Source: Nemopilema nomurai (Eukaryota; Cnidaria; Scyphozoa; Rhizostomeae; Rhizostomatidae). From it: a DNA stretch of 64,000 nt. The notes under the pieces are model-generated. The model was not told the DNA's origin, searched no databases, and saw only the letters and a program-made list of their open reading frames with translations. The DNA lies in contig ML133433.1 of NCBI GenBank assembly GCA_003864495.1, forward strand, positions 876,200-940,199, in the 5' to 3' direction. A program made the translations under genes and the position numbers. Position 1 is the stretch's first letter, and the number at the start of each line of letters is the position of its first letter. Positions 12,387 through 25,054 of this stretch are shown piece after piece.

Positions 12387-12684
12387 NNNNNNNNNNNNNN
12401 NNNNNNNNNNNNNNNNNNNNNNNNNNNNNNNNNNNNNNNNNNNNNNNNNNNNNNNNNNNNNNNNNNNNNNNNNNNNNNNNNNNNNNNNNNNNNNNNNNNN
12501 NNNNNNNNNNNNNNNNNNNNNNNNNNNNNNNNNNNNNNNNNNNNNNNNNNNNNNNNNNNNNNNNNNNNNNNNNNNNNNNNNNNNNNNNNNNNNNNNNNNN
12601 NNNNNNNNNNNNNNNNNNNNNNNNNNNNNNNNNNNNNNNNNNNNNNNNNNNNNNNNNNNNNNNNNNNNNNNNNNNNNNNNNNNN
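12387..12684. other. Assembly gap (298 N)
   Basis: A run of N joins plain-type transporter 3' flank on the left to the middle of the - strand spliced module on the right. In the other modules this right flank follows a different kind of sequence, so the true content and size of the gap are uncertain. Confidence 0.95.
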
Positions 12685-13668
12685 ACTATTTTTCAATTGT
12701 TAACGTTTCGACTATAGCCAGCCAAGATTGGTAAAAGGGTTTAGTCAGCCAACAGAGGAGATCAAAAACCCACCTGGATTCTGATCCGTTTCATAAAAGT
12801 AGGCAACTGAAAGTCCAAGTCGATGGATAACTCTTTGCATGGAGCCTATGAGAAAAACCGTTCATATAAAATTGAGAATTTGCAATTCATACAATAAGAA
12901 ACTTAGAGCAAAAGCTGCAACAATGTAAGGAATATTTGAGGCTATCATGCTTTATTATTTTTAAACTAGCAACACATCTCTTTGATTAACAATTTATGAA
13001 TTACATACCATCGATGCCTCTGTCCGCAAGTTCTTCTGAGTAACCGTAATCTCTGAATTCGATTGGAGTTGGTGCCCATCTCTCTACACTTTGGCAACGT
13101 GGCTCTCCAAGTAAAGTCTGTTCTTCTCTTCCTAAATCTTCTTCATGAAGGACGGCAGACTCCACAGCAACACCAACCTTCTTGCTGCGCCTCTTGGCAA
13201 GCCATCTTGTCATTTTGTTCAATTTTCTTGAAAGCCACGTGCTTGTTTTTCTGCCACTCTCCTACATGAACAAGACAGACATTCTCTATGCGAAGCTTGT
13301 ATAAGCATGATTAAGAAACGAAGAGTAAGAAGCTTGTTATTGGATGAAGAACGGCTAAGTAGGCAGCTGAATTATTCTTGGCATTATCTGCATAGCTTTC
13401 TCTAATATTTTCAGCCGCCAATGAGCTTTGGTTTTCCAGTCACGAAAATATAAGGAAATATCAATGTGTTAAACAGTATTTAGTAACTGAGAGATTGATT
13501 GTTATTCATGGCAAATTAGAAAACAATTTGCAACAATAGATGCTTTTTAGAATAATGTCATTTGATTGTACTAGATAATGCATCAGTTCGCAAGAACAAG
13601 TTTCTCTTACCTCAGTAGCCTTCAGTCAGATCAGATACGCGATTGTGCTTCGAAAGTGCTATCCCCAT
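12685..13668 (-). pseudogene. Unrecognised spliced gene, module 2 (- strand), 3' part lost in gap
   Basis: Exon 1 is 13611-13668, exon 2 is 13009-13261 and exon 3 is 12774-12845; exon 4 falls in the assembly gap. Exon 1 has lost two bases (agccttcag against agccgcttcag), giving 58 instead of 60 nt and a frameshift. Exons 2 and 3 have the expected lengths (253 and 72 nt) and clean splice sites (TGTAG|GAGAG acceptor, GATG|GTATG donor). A CRE palindrome lies upstream at 13851-13858. Confidence 0.6.
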
Positions 13669-13858
13669 CTTTGTGAATAAGCTTAGATCGTAACTCGTCA
13701 GCAAAGTACTTCAAAAATGTCCTCGTAGCGATATACGAGTTCAAAATTGTGTCGATTGTGAAGAACTCTCGTGAAATGTTTCCAACGCGAAAGTTCAGCA
13801 AAGTATGCAAAGTGAAAGTGTAGAAGCCGAGTATTTGTATCATCGCAATCTGACGTCA

Positions 13859-15501
13859 CAATCAAAAATTGAAGCATTAAAAATCTGCTGTGATTGGTCG
13901 AAATGCCTTATTCCGAACGTTGCGTGGATGCAATTATGTGACGCAACAATCAAAAGATGCACTTGATTTGCCATTTCAACAGAAGCAGAAATCATCCTTT
14001 TAAACTATCTAATAAATACAAATCAGTACTAAAATACAAGCTGGCCTAACTACTTTCTGAGAAAATAAGAAACACTCCTCGATACATAGGTTTAAATAGG
14101 GATGATTAAAAGGAAAGACGTAGTACAGGCAGCAAATATTTGTGAAAATATTCTAAGCAGTTTTGCATCTTCTCTGCTCTTCATGCTTAAGCAACAAGTA
14201 TAATTGAAAAATGGGCCTCAAGGTTTTGCGTAACTTCAAACGAGTTAACAGCTAGAGTAGACAGTCCTGTCCCGCTTAAATATTCCACTTTTGATACCCA
14301 GTGGCGTGCTGGAGTCCAAGCTGCAAGTGGGGCAACGAGTCAAAATACCGCCCTCCTCTAGTTATCTTTACAAGCTGCAGGTTTAGCTAATTCTACACAG
14401 CATAATTTGCGCATTAAATAATTAAAAACCTATGACTAAAGACGGTAACTTATTTAGGATAAATTATAAGTGCCATGAATAATTGTCGTCATTGGAAAAA
14501 TTAACTCGGTACCTTTTCCCAGTAAAGTGACTAAAAGATCCTTGAAATTAACTTATTATTTTTGTCTACGCTTGAAAATTTGTACCACACAATGAAATAA
14601 ACGATTCGGCTGACATTAATATAAACAACTTTGATACTGATATCATCAGTAAAGAATCGTAAATCAAGTTCCTTAGTAGAGTTTTGTATGTTCATGGGAA
14701 CAACTTTTTCTGAAGATAGGCCTCCTTGGTAGTTTTCTTGGTTGTAATGGTAAGTGCAACCTTTCATAGTAGATAATTTGAATCTGTTCGAAACTTCATT
14801 CCAAATGGAGTGATTTGAAAACTTTTGGGGACCGCCCGTGAAACCCCATTCAACATCGGTGTTCAGTCCCACTCCCCCACTATCAAACAGCTGCGCGGTC
14901 CCTGGCCTCGCCTTCATTTTCCAGCATATCTCAAGCCTGCATCCAAGTACCAAATAATTTTGGTGTAGTAGGGCTTGTTTTCGGGCTCAAAAGCTCTTTT
15001 TCCTTCAAAGGCCAAACACTAGTCCTGGAAAATGTGATTTGCAGCCATTTTGCATGGACAGAATAGCAGAGCGGGAAGCTTCACCCAATCTGATTGGATA
15101 AAGGTTTGAAATGGAAGAGTCTGTCTTAAAGTCGCCTTGTGTTCGACTGTCAGGCATTCAGAAATTGTCACCGCCTATCCTATCAACGCGATTCTCAATT
15201 TATTGCTTTTGAGCGTGCGCCAAGTCGGTCTCGACGTACAGGCGACCAAATAGAGGTTCGTCTAAACGCACTGTCCCAAATATTTGGCACAATAATTACG
15301 CATGACCAGTAGCGATGGAACAAAGGGGATGTGGGGAAAACATGATAAAAACGCATGCGTCATGCCCCGAATGTTGATTGGCTCAAACGAATCGTTGAGG
15401 CCTTTGTCTGAAAGATATAAGTAACTAGAGATTAAAACGAAGTTAAAACTCAAAAACTTCCAGCAAAGCCAATCACTGCTCTAAGACGTTCTAATTTCAA
15501 A
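13859..15501. other. Long-type spacer with upstream block of copy 4
   Basis: No gene supported. Near-identical to 8675-10319. It ends in the conserved transporter upstream block with a TATA-like gatataagta at 15414-15423. Confidence 0.6.
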
Positions 15502-16831
15502 ATGGAAGACGGGCCAAACCGGGTAAATCGGCAGATTGAGAACATTGGGTTTGGGAAGTTTCAAACTGCTGCTTTATTCATTTGTGGCTACGTATTTTTT
15601 CGCACGGGTCTACAGAAAGCCTTGTCGCAATATTGGAGCCGTACCTACGCTGCAAGTGGACTTGAGTTATATGACTGCAGCTTGGATTGTTTTGCCTGAA
15701 GCCGCAGTGAAAATTGCAGGATCAATTCTGCTTGGAAGGCTGTCTGATAAGTATGGAAGGCGCAAAATGATGATTTTGGCATTTCTTTTCAATGCATATC
15801 TAACTTTCCTCTTTTCATTGTCATCCAACGTTTTACTTTTATCGATAATTCGAGGAAGTATTGGCCTGGTCTCGCCAAGTACACTATTATCATTTACATA
15901 CGCGATGGAGATTTTGCCGATATCCAAGCGTAAATACATCTCAATTTTTGGAGCAGGGGTATTTGCTGGATGTGGGTATGGAATTATTGCTGCCATGATT
16001 TCGCTAAAGTATCTAACATGGAGATGGTTCGATGCAATCTCTGAGACCATACCAATAGCTATATCTGGTTTTGCAGTGTTATTTCTCCCAGAATCACCAC
16101 GATTTTGGCAACTGCTGGAAAATACGATGCAGCAAATAACGTTTTGAAAAAGATTGCTAAGGTGAATGGATTTGACAATGGGTATACAGCTATTCCCAAT
16201 TCCAGAGAAGAAAACAACGTAAAAATAAATGTCTTCAAGGGACAACCCTGGAAATATGAAAACATCAAAAGGATTTTGTTGATTTCTTTTCTACAATTTT
16301 ATGGTGGCAGCCTTTCGGCCACTGCACGATATGGTTCAATGCAGTTTGGGGAAAATTCAGATGATTCAGAATGTGGAGAATGTTTTAACAATTGACATAC
16401 AAGTATCGCTTGGCTGTAGGGGTTGGTGACTTGATATCTAGTGCAATATCATATTTGTTGCTGGGCAAAGTCACAAGGAAGGTACAATGCGACTTCTGAT
16501 CATCCTCCTTGCTGTGCTACTTGTGCCATACTACTGGCCTCTGCGTGGGTGGCCTTGTTGTTATTGTAACTCTCACTGTCATAGTTTCGTCGACGCTGAA
16601 TAGAACTCTTCTAGTTTATAGGGCAGAGCTCCTTCCTACTAGGATTAGAGCGAGTGGATGTGGCATCTCTGAAGCTGCTAGGCAGCTTGGTTCTTGTTTG
16701 GACAATATATAACCATGTATCTTTACCACTATAACACTCTTTCGTTTGGCATTTTGCATGTATTGACTGCATTAGGTTTGTTCGTGGTACATTGTTGTAT
16801 CATAGAAACCAAAGAAGAACACTTGAAGTAG
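15502..16831 (+). pseudogene. SVOP-like MFS transporter, copy 4 (subtype C), frameshifted
   Basis: Starts MEDGPNRVNRQ and shares the two early single-base losses of copy 3 (near 15581 and 15658). Additional losses are near 16104 (gattttggc), 16392 (acaattgac), 16479 (ggaaggtac), 16552 (ggccttg), 16692 and 16730. The order of motifs is otherwise normal, including GRLSDKYGRRK, a stretch ending LPESPRF and PTRIRASGCG. It ends at the expected TAG at 16829-16831. One of the more decayed copies; no full transporter can be read. Confidence 0.85.
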
Positions 16832-19290
16832 CATACTTAATCCTGAAATGAATTTGGTAACCGTTCTTGCCTAGATGAAGTTTTGTTTTTATATTTTATA
16901 TTTTTGCATACCTAATGCTTTTCAATTTCTTAAATCTAAGACCAGTTGTCTTGCACAGTTAACATTAGGGGTGTATGTGATGCCCCTTGTATGTTTCAAA
17001 AGGGCACTCATTTTTAGCTCGGCTTATTGTTAGCCATCCGGAAAGTCTCTTGAATCCCGGTAAAGTTTACATTAATGTCCATCGTCCAACACGGCTACGG
17101 CCAGCTGAAATGTGAATTGTGATTGTGAAAAGAGCGCAGCTGCAAAAACCACGAACCATTTCATCACAAACCATCAACAGATCAAGAACTGACAACCACA
17201 ACAACAAAATGTCTCCCTGAATAGAACGCAACAAGTACCCATGCTTCCCGGCACGAACAAAGACAATCAGAAAGTAAGAAACGGTTATGGATCATCGTTA
17301 TACAAATTCCTTACAAATGCTTTCGTCGATGAAGTTCTTTGGAAATGTATATCTAAAGATTATATAATTTTTTGGGTTTTAAAAAACGACGCATTTTCAT
17401 AATTTTCACCATTTCTTGTGACTCATTTTAATGGTGGGATTGAGCGTGACGTCACGGTAGGCAGATCAATTTATAGTTAAGCAAAACATTTGTTTTGCTA
17501 AATTTTGGTTTAGCAAATAATTTGGCCAAATAGACTATAATTTCTTTCTCCTTTTATCTTAACATTGGAACGGAGAAAGGTATAGGATATGGTGGTAGTT
17601 GAAAGCTAAAAAAACTTATACTTTTTTATGCCTAAAATAGTTTTGGGTGGTTTTATAGAGCGTCCCTAGAATGACACGTGATTAACACTTACTGTCAACA
17701 ATAGTGGCTACTTTACTAAACCCTTTCATAACCTTGACATTTGCCCCCCCCCCCTGACATTCAAATGTAAATCGCCGCTCTCAGGATTATGAGATTGATC
17801 AGAATGTCATACCCTACCCAATATCATGTTAGGATCCCCTTGTCTCTGCAAATTAGAACTGTTGCCTAAGGGGAGACATTTTCGCCAGAGATTCATTTTT
17901 TTCAATATTTCTTTGAGGGTTCTATAAACCCAAGCACACTAATGCATTCTGTCTCCTCAGTCTTGCGATAGCGATTGATGCGATTTGTAGGAAATTCATA
18001 TGTCGTTAGATGTGACCAAATATCATTAGGCTGTAGATATCATTATTTCGTTAAGAAGTTCATAAAATGGAGTTCTAGTAGCATCCAATGATTCTATTCA
18101 TGTCCCCTTCTACTGGTTATTGCGTACTTGGCACCTCCCTTTTTCATTGGCTCTCACTGTAGTCTACTCATAGAAGTTCTTTTTGTCCGCCTTTACTTTG
18201 TAAATTTATTTTTCTTTCGTATGTCATGGAGCTTTTCCAAAAAAAGCGAAGACACTTACTTAATTTTTAATATAATCTATCAACGGTACGGTTAATTGCA
18301 GTAATCAATTTTCATCTAAGATTCGCGAACCTTCTTTTAAGTTGGTTCTGAAGGAAATTAGCCTAATAACTTTTGTGACAAGGATAAAATGACCAAAATG
18401 TATTTGGTTGAGAAAAGCACACAAATTATTTTTTTCAAAACACAATCAGGCTGGAAACCTAATTAGCTGAGCTTTTTAATGAATATTGCTGTCTTTAGAT
18501 TACTCTGAATGCCGAGATCAAAAAATCGAGACAGTACAGATTTTGACCGAATTTTATTATTTCTATGTTGACCCAAATGTGGCATAAAATCAAAGAGAAG
18601 ATAGCTTTATGTTATCAATTGTGACCTTTGATATCTAAATTCAGTCCCACTCCCCCACTATCAAACAGCTGCGCGTCCCTGGCCTCGCCTTCATTTTCCA
18701 GCATATCTCAAGCCTGCATCCAAGTACCAAATAATTTTGGTGTAGTAGCGCTTGTTCTTCGGGGCTCAAAAGCTCTTTTTCCATTTCCAAAGGCAAACAC
18801 TAGTCCTGGAAAATGTGATTTGCAGCCATTTTGCATGAACAGAATTAGCAGAGCGGGAAGCTTTCACCCAATCTGATTGGATAAAGGTTATTGAACAAGA
18901 AGAGTCACTCTGAAAATCGCAATGTGTTCGACTGCCATGCGTGCAGAAATTGTCACGGGCGGCCGCCTATCCTATCAACGCGATTCTCAATTTATTGCTT
19001 TTGAGCATGCGTCAATTCGGTCGCATGGTACGCGCAGCCAAGTAGAGATTGGCCAAAACGAACGGTTACAAACGTTTGGCACAATCATTACGCATGACCA
19101 GTAGCAATGGAACAAAGGGAAAACATGGTAAATACGCATGCGTCATGCCCCGAATGTTGATTGGCTCAAACGAATCGTTGAGGCCTTTGTCTGAAAAGTA
19201 GAAGTAGCAACTCCGCAACTAGAGATAAAAAAATTAAAATCCAAAACTTCCACAAAGCCAATCACTGCTCTAAGACGTTCTAATTTCAAA
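16832..19290. other. Plain intergenic spacer 4, with upstream block of copy 5
   Basis: No gene. CRE at 17447-17454, C-tract at 17744-17754, then the upstream block from about 18620, including the CCAATCTGATTGG palindrome and a GC-rich GCGGCCGC stretch. The promoter-proximal part (about 19195-19250) has a degenerate TATA region (agataaaaaaatt) unlike the clean boxes of copies 2, 6 and 10. Confidence 0.7.
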
Positions 19291-20596
19291 ATGGAAGACG
19301 GGCAAGTCTGGTAAATCAGCAGATTGAGAACATTGGGTTTGGGAAGTTTCAAACTGCTGCTTTATTCATCTTGTGGCTACGTATTTTTTCGTATGGGTCT
19401 ACAGAAAGCCTTGTCGCAATATTGGAGCCGTACCTACGCTGCAAGTGGACTTGAGTTACATGACTGCAGCTTGGATTGTTTTGCCTGAAGCCAGTGAAAA
19501 TTGCAGGATCAATTCTGCTTGGAAGGCTGTCTGATAAGTATGGAAGGCGCAAAATGATGATTTTGGCATTTTTTCAAACGCTTTTTTGACTTTCTTTTTC
19601 GCTGTCATCAAGTTTTCTTTTCGATAATTCGAGGATCGGCCTGTCTCGTCAAGTACACTTTATCATATACATACGCGATGGAGATTTTGCCGATATCCAA
19701 GCGTAAATACATCTCAATATTTGGAGCAGGGGTCTTTGCTGGATGTGGGTATGGAATTATTGCTGCCATGATTTCGCTAAAGTATTAACATGGAGATGGT
19801 TCGATGCAATCTCTGAGACCATACCAATGCTATATCTGGTTTTGCAGTGTTATTTCTCCCAGAATCACCACGATTTCTGGCGACTGCCGGCAAATACGAT
19901 GCAGCCAATAACGTTTTGAAAAAATTGCTAAGGTGAATGGATTTGACAATGGTATACACTATTCCAATTCCAGACAAAAACAATGTAAAATTAACTGTCT
20001 TCAAACGACAACACTGGAATATGAAAACATCAAAAGGATTTTGTTGCTTTCCTTTCTACAATTTTATGGTGGCAGCCTTTCGGCAACCGCACGATATGGT
20101 TCAATGCAGTTTGGGGAAAATTCAGATGATTCAGAATGTGGAGATTGTTCAAGCAAATTGACGTACAAGTATCGCTGGGCGTAGAGGTTGGTGTCTTGAT
20201 TCTAGTGCAATAGCATATTTGTTGCTGGGCAAAGTCACAAGAAAATGTACAATGCGAATTCTGTCATCCTCCTTGCTGTGTACTTGTGCCATACTACTGG
20301 CCTCTGCGTGTGGCCCTTGTCGTTGTGGTAACTCTCACTGTCATAGTTTCGTCAACTCTGAATAATGTCTTCTAGTTTATAGGGCAGAGCTCCTTCCTAC
20401 TAGGATTAGAGCGAGTGGATGTGGCATCTCTGAAGCTGCTAGGCAGCTTGGTTTCTTGTTTGGACAATTTATAACCATGTATCTTTACCACTATAATGGC
20501 ACTCTTTCGTTTGGCATTTTACATGGATTGACTGCATTAGGTTTGTTCGTTGTCCATTGTTGTATCATAGAAACGAAAGAAGAACATTTGAAGTAG
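19291..20596 (+). pseudogene. SVOP-like MFS transporter, copy 5 (mosaic/subtype D), heavily decayed
   Basis: The most damaged copy. The first frame is lost within the first ten codons (gcaagtctgg), and at least a dozen small deletions follow, for example near 19492 (gaagccagtg), 19570-19640, 19786, 19829, 19922 and 20187. Homology nevertheless runs full length to the TAG at 20594-20596. The end of the gene (HYNGTLSFG) resembles copy 6, and the loop CTMRIL is B-like. Its length of 1306 nt against 1341 in open copies reflects net deletion. Confidence 0.85.
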
Positions 20597-22474
20597 AATG
20601 CTTAATGATTTGATAAACGTTTTAACGTAGAATAAGTTTTGTTTTTATATTTTGCTTTTGCATACCTAATGCTTGTTCATACCTAATGCTAATAGGGGTG
20701 TATGTGATGGCCCCCTTGTATGTTTCAAAAGGGCACTCATTTTTAGCTCGGTTTATTGTTAGCCATCCGTAAATTCTCTTGGATCCCGGTAAAGTTTTCA
20801 TTAATGTCGATCGTCCAACACGGCTACGGCCAACTGAAATGTTAATTGTGATTATTGTCACTAATTTCACCCCAAACTGTCAAAAGTCCACCGAGCCTAA
20901 CAGGGGAAATTAATGTTATCTTGGCACTGGTCGCTTTCCGAACGAACGAAGCTTCTTTGGTAATAAATGCTGCTATAAACGGGTTAAATGCGAATGAAAG
21001 TAACGAGTAATACGTAAACAAAACTTTACATCCCTGTAGTCTTTATCTTTTCTTTATTGTTCTCTTTATGCGATATATCTACGAAATACGATCCACAATC
21101 CACAATCTTTCTCTCCGGTTCGTTTTACAATCGTCAATCCGTAATACGATACTTCTCAATCCTACTTGTCCTCGTGCGGCTGTGGTCGTTTCCAATAGCA
21201 ATACCATCAGAAGTCTTAGCATAATAATAACAATATTCACAATAATCAGAATATTCACAAGAATTATTAAGGTTACGGTAATCGCTTTCTGGATATCCAT
21301 CTTTCGATTTCTTCACATTCTGATAGCCGAAATGATAAGGAACATAATGAAACTAGAAGAAGTTTTGAAAATAGAGAAAAATAATATAAATAATATAATA
21401 TAAACGAAGGTTTCCATAATTTCCTTATCAAAGTTTCTAGCTGCGGTTTTCAAATTCCTCGACCTGTTAAGCCGATTATCCTTGTTCTGCTTCCTGTGGT
21501 TTGTGTAAGAGTATGGCACATCGATGGGTTGTTGTGCTTATTCAAAGACGGTAATTGATCTTAAAGCCTAAAGTACTTGACCCGGATTACATTGCTGGTA
21601 ACATGATCCCGATGTGTATCTTGCACGTGCGATCAGTAAAATCCCGTTTTCTCCGGACTCATAACTCCACATACAGGTACGAAAACGCTTTTATGTATCC
21701 AAGGAACCAATCGAATGGCTCGAAAATTTGCACATGGCCAGGGCAGATGTTGGGCAAACAAAGTGTCTCAAACTTTTTTATTTGCTCTGGTCCGTCTTTT
21801 ATACCCAAATACAGCTGCGGGAGGGTGGAAAAATTGTTTGCCAATTTTCGACAGGGAATAGTTTCAAGAAAAGAAGGAATTTAAAAAATCTGAAACATTC
21901 TTTGGTAGCTTAGGATCTGCACTTCCTGCTGGTATTAGTCAGATTTTGTTACCTCAAACGCAAGGGTACAAAATAGCTTTCGAAGGTGGTACACTTTTTG
22001 AGCAATAAATTCGCATGGAAAATAACATTTAACATTATTTGCCAACAATTGTGATGTGGCTGCACATCGAATGATATATAGTTTACCCATATTTCATGAA
22101 CAGTTTGGCTTTTAGGAAGAAAAAACCAAATTTCGTGTTGAAAAAGTTTACCGTAACCTTAAGAATGCAGAAACTAATTCCGCTTTTTCTAGCTCATATT
22201 ACTTTGTCCCTTGAGCCATGCCATTATATTGCACAATTATAAGGCAAAATTCCATGAAGGAATGGTCATTTGTCAACCAGGTATGGGCAACTGTAAATAG
22301 AAAAGATAGTGTAGTAGGGAGTTTTGAAATAACGCAGTCAGCTTTGGTGTTATTGCGAACACTAGTCAATTAGAGCAAGAAAATATCTGGTCCGCCAAAG
22401 TAACTGTGCAAAACATCTCATGGGCGGGTTAGCAGCTCGGCTTCCTGTATCAGCTCAGGTGGTGGAGACCTACC
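20597..22474. other. End of array flank, then non-array DNA
   Basis: Up to about 20855 this is the usual transporter 3' flank, shortened. From there to 22474 the sequence is unrelated to the array. Both strands have short open stretches around 21070-21520 and 21555-21900 with no recognisable domain. A 75-bp segment at about 22067-22142 recurs at 23878-23952. No gene is supported. Confidence 0.5.
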
Positions 22475-22940
22475 GACATCTTTGCATACGACATCTTCGC
22501 ATACAACATCTTCACATATAACATCTTGGCCTAAGACATCTTGCTATACGACATCTTGCTGTACGACATCTTGGCCTATGGCATCTTTATATATGACATC
22601 TTGGTGTACGACATCTTGGCCTACGACATCTTGGCCTATGGCATCTTAGCCTACGACATCTTGATATATGTATACGACATCTTGGCCTATGACGTCTTGA
22701 TATACCACATCTTGATATATGACATCTTAATAGAGCACATCTTGGCCTATGGCATCTTGGTATACGACATCTTGGCCTACGACATATAGGCCAACAACAT
22801 CTTGGCCTATGGCATCTTGGCCTATGGCATCTTGGCCTATGGCATCTTGGCCTATGGCATCTTGGCCTATGGCATCTTGGCCTATGGCATCTTGGTCTAT
22901 GGTATCTTGGCCTATGGCATCTTGGCCTATGGCATCTTGA
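22475..22940. repeat. 15-bp minisatellite, about 31 units
   Basis: Tandem array of a 15-bp unit, consensus catcttggcctatgg. The first two thirds are divergent (units such as gacatctttgcatac, with a small insertion near 22668 and a broken unit near 22785). Nine nearly identical units lie at 22801-22935, consistent with recent homogenisation at one edge. The unit length is a multiple of three, so long open frames appear on both strands (ILAYG on +, HRPRC on -); these are by-products of the repeat and not evidence of a protein. Confidence 0.95.
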
Positions 22941-25046
22941 AAGAAGACATCGTTGGCTTGTTCGTAACATTTATTGCATATACTTTGTCTTCTTCAGACG
23001 AATCAGAGCTGGCGTCGGTTTTCAGAAAATGAATAACTTTCTTCCTTTCCTTTTGCTTTCATTAGGCCTTGAATTTCTCCTGCCTCTTGTCCTTGCAATA
23101 CCTGGAGAATTGATTAAATCTGCCACCCTTGCTGCATTGTCTCCCTCTTGCAAAGCACCGTACTCCACGAAGGTCGGCTCTCCCAGGGGCACTTTTGATG
23201 GGGCACTTATTCGGGGGTGGCACTCTGATGAGGGCGGCGCTTTTTAAAACCGTGACATTTTTGCTAAGACAAGTAAGTTTTAAAAAGTCTTTAAGTAATA
23301 AAAATTACAAGTTTCAACTTCCAAGATATCGCTAAAGGTTCATAAAATTTCATTTTCATTGATTCTCAAAAGAGAGTTAAAAAAGAATACCTCAAAATTA
23401 TTATCAATCTGAACATTAATCGGGTTGAATAGTGATCGTGTTCAACATCAGGGTGAATATCAGGGACGGGATTAATTGAAACTGATTGCGCAATAATGAA
23501 TTAAACGGATACAGCCAGATTGTCTTTAGCAATTTAACTTACTCATATCAGATTACAACGAAATAATAATCTAGGATTCGTAGGCAGTCCACATTGGTGT
23601 AAAGATATGACTGTATGGGATATTACCAAATCCTTGGTGCGTTAGCCAGATGGAGGCATCGATTTTTGAGTTCTACATGGTGTGCCACAATGGTTTTCTT
23701 TCTATTTATTCTAGCTCTTGACTATGTTCGATGCGTGCGATTAGAAATGCCGTGACCTTGCTTACCTCTTTAAACTGCAACCTTAGTCGGATTTCAAAAG
23801 AAAAAAATCAAAGCAAATTACATTATCAAAGCAGAAATCTTCATTCTGGATGTGGCTAGATACGAACATTCTTGTGAATCGAATGATATATAGTTTACCC
23901 AGATTCCATGAACAGTTTGGCCTTTAGGAAGGAAAAACCAAATTTCGTTTTGACTCCATTCATGACCCTTTTTCTGGTTATTGCGTACTTGGCACCTCCC
24001 TTTTTCATTGGCTCTCACTGTGGTCTACTCATAGAAGTTCTTTTTGTCCACCTTTGCTTTATAAACTTATTTTTCTTTCCGTATGTCATGCGAGCTTTGC
24101 CAAAAGATAAGCGAAGACACTTACTTAATTTTTAATATAATCTATCAATTATTTTTGACCGAATTTTATCATTTCTATGTTGACCCAAACCTGGCATATG
24201 ATCAAAGCGAAGATAGTTTTATGTTATCAATTGTGCCTATTGATATCCAAACCTAGATGTAGAATGCTTGAATGTAGAAATATTCTGACCAATACAATTT
24301 ATGTGTCTATAGGGCTACTAGCTTCTGAATCATAGAAATAGGAGGGCTAGAATGCGCGGTCTATTGTAAAAGCGATGACTAGTTACCCTACCCATGAACG
24401 TGTAACGATTCCCAACACCCTGCCAGATACAACCTTTGCCTTAGGGCAGGGGACAATTAATTTCATCTTTTTCTCTTAAGAATAAGTATGTTGTTTCAAG
24501 ATAACGTCATCCATTCGCAATCGTCAAAGATTGCTTTGACAAAGGCATTTTGTAAAGGCCCCTTTGCTATTTTTCTCGGCTGTAATGGTAAATGCAGCCT
24601 TTCATAGTAGATACTTTGAATCTGCTCTAAACTTTATTGCACATCAAAATTGATGGAATGAAGTTAGGATTTTTCGTAAGGTACATTTTCGACCTTCCAA
24701 ATGGAGTGATTTCAAAAACTTTTGGGGACCGCCCCTGAAACCCCATTCAACATCGGATTTCAGCCCCATTTCCCCAGTATCAGACAGCTGCGCGGTCCCT
24801 GGCCTCGCCTTCATTTTCCAGCATATCTCAAGCCTGCATCCAGGTACCAAATAATTTTGGTGTAGTAGGGCTTGTTCTTCGGGGCTCAAAAGCTCTTTTT
24901 CCTTTTCCAAAGGCCAAACACTAGTCCTGGAAAATGTGATTTGCAGCCATTTTGCATGAACAGAATTAGCAGGGCGGGAAACTTTCACCCAATCTGATTG
25001 GATAAAGGTTATTGAACAAGAAGCGGCCACTCCGATAGTCGCCTTG
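22941..25046. other. Non-array DNA and scrambled spacer fragments before copy 6
   Basis: No gene. At 22941-23957 the DNA is unrelated to the array, apart from the 75-bp repeat. At 23960-24245 a compressed piece of plain spacer reappears, with an internal deletion after ctatcaa near 24148. At 24245-24600 lies a segment whose inverted copy is at about 58400-58760. From about 24690 to 25046 the upstream block of copy 6 begins, and it is then interrupted by the insertion at 25055. Confidence 0.55.
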
Positions 25047-25054
25047 TGTTCGAC

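Noticed and set aside
21068..21403. 111-codon frame in non-array DNA, with overlapping - strand frames
   Set aside because: AT-rich, low-complexity composition with many I, R and N residues; overlapping open frames on both strands argue for chance.
21659..21844. 61-codon - strand frame with LPQLYLGIKDGPEQ
   Set aside because: Looks protein-like in composition but is short, isolated, without clear splice sites or a recognised family; not enough for a gene call.
22475..22940. Possible CRISPR array
   Set aside because: 15-bp head-to-tail units without unique spacers in a eukaryotic context; this is a minisatellite.
22541..23032. Open frames of ILAYG or HRPRC repeats
   Set aside because: Produced by the 15-bp minisatellite, which lacks stops in several frames.
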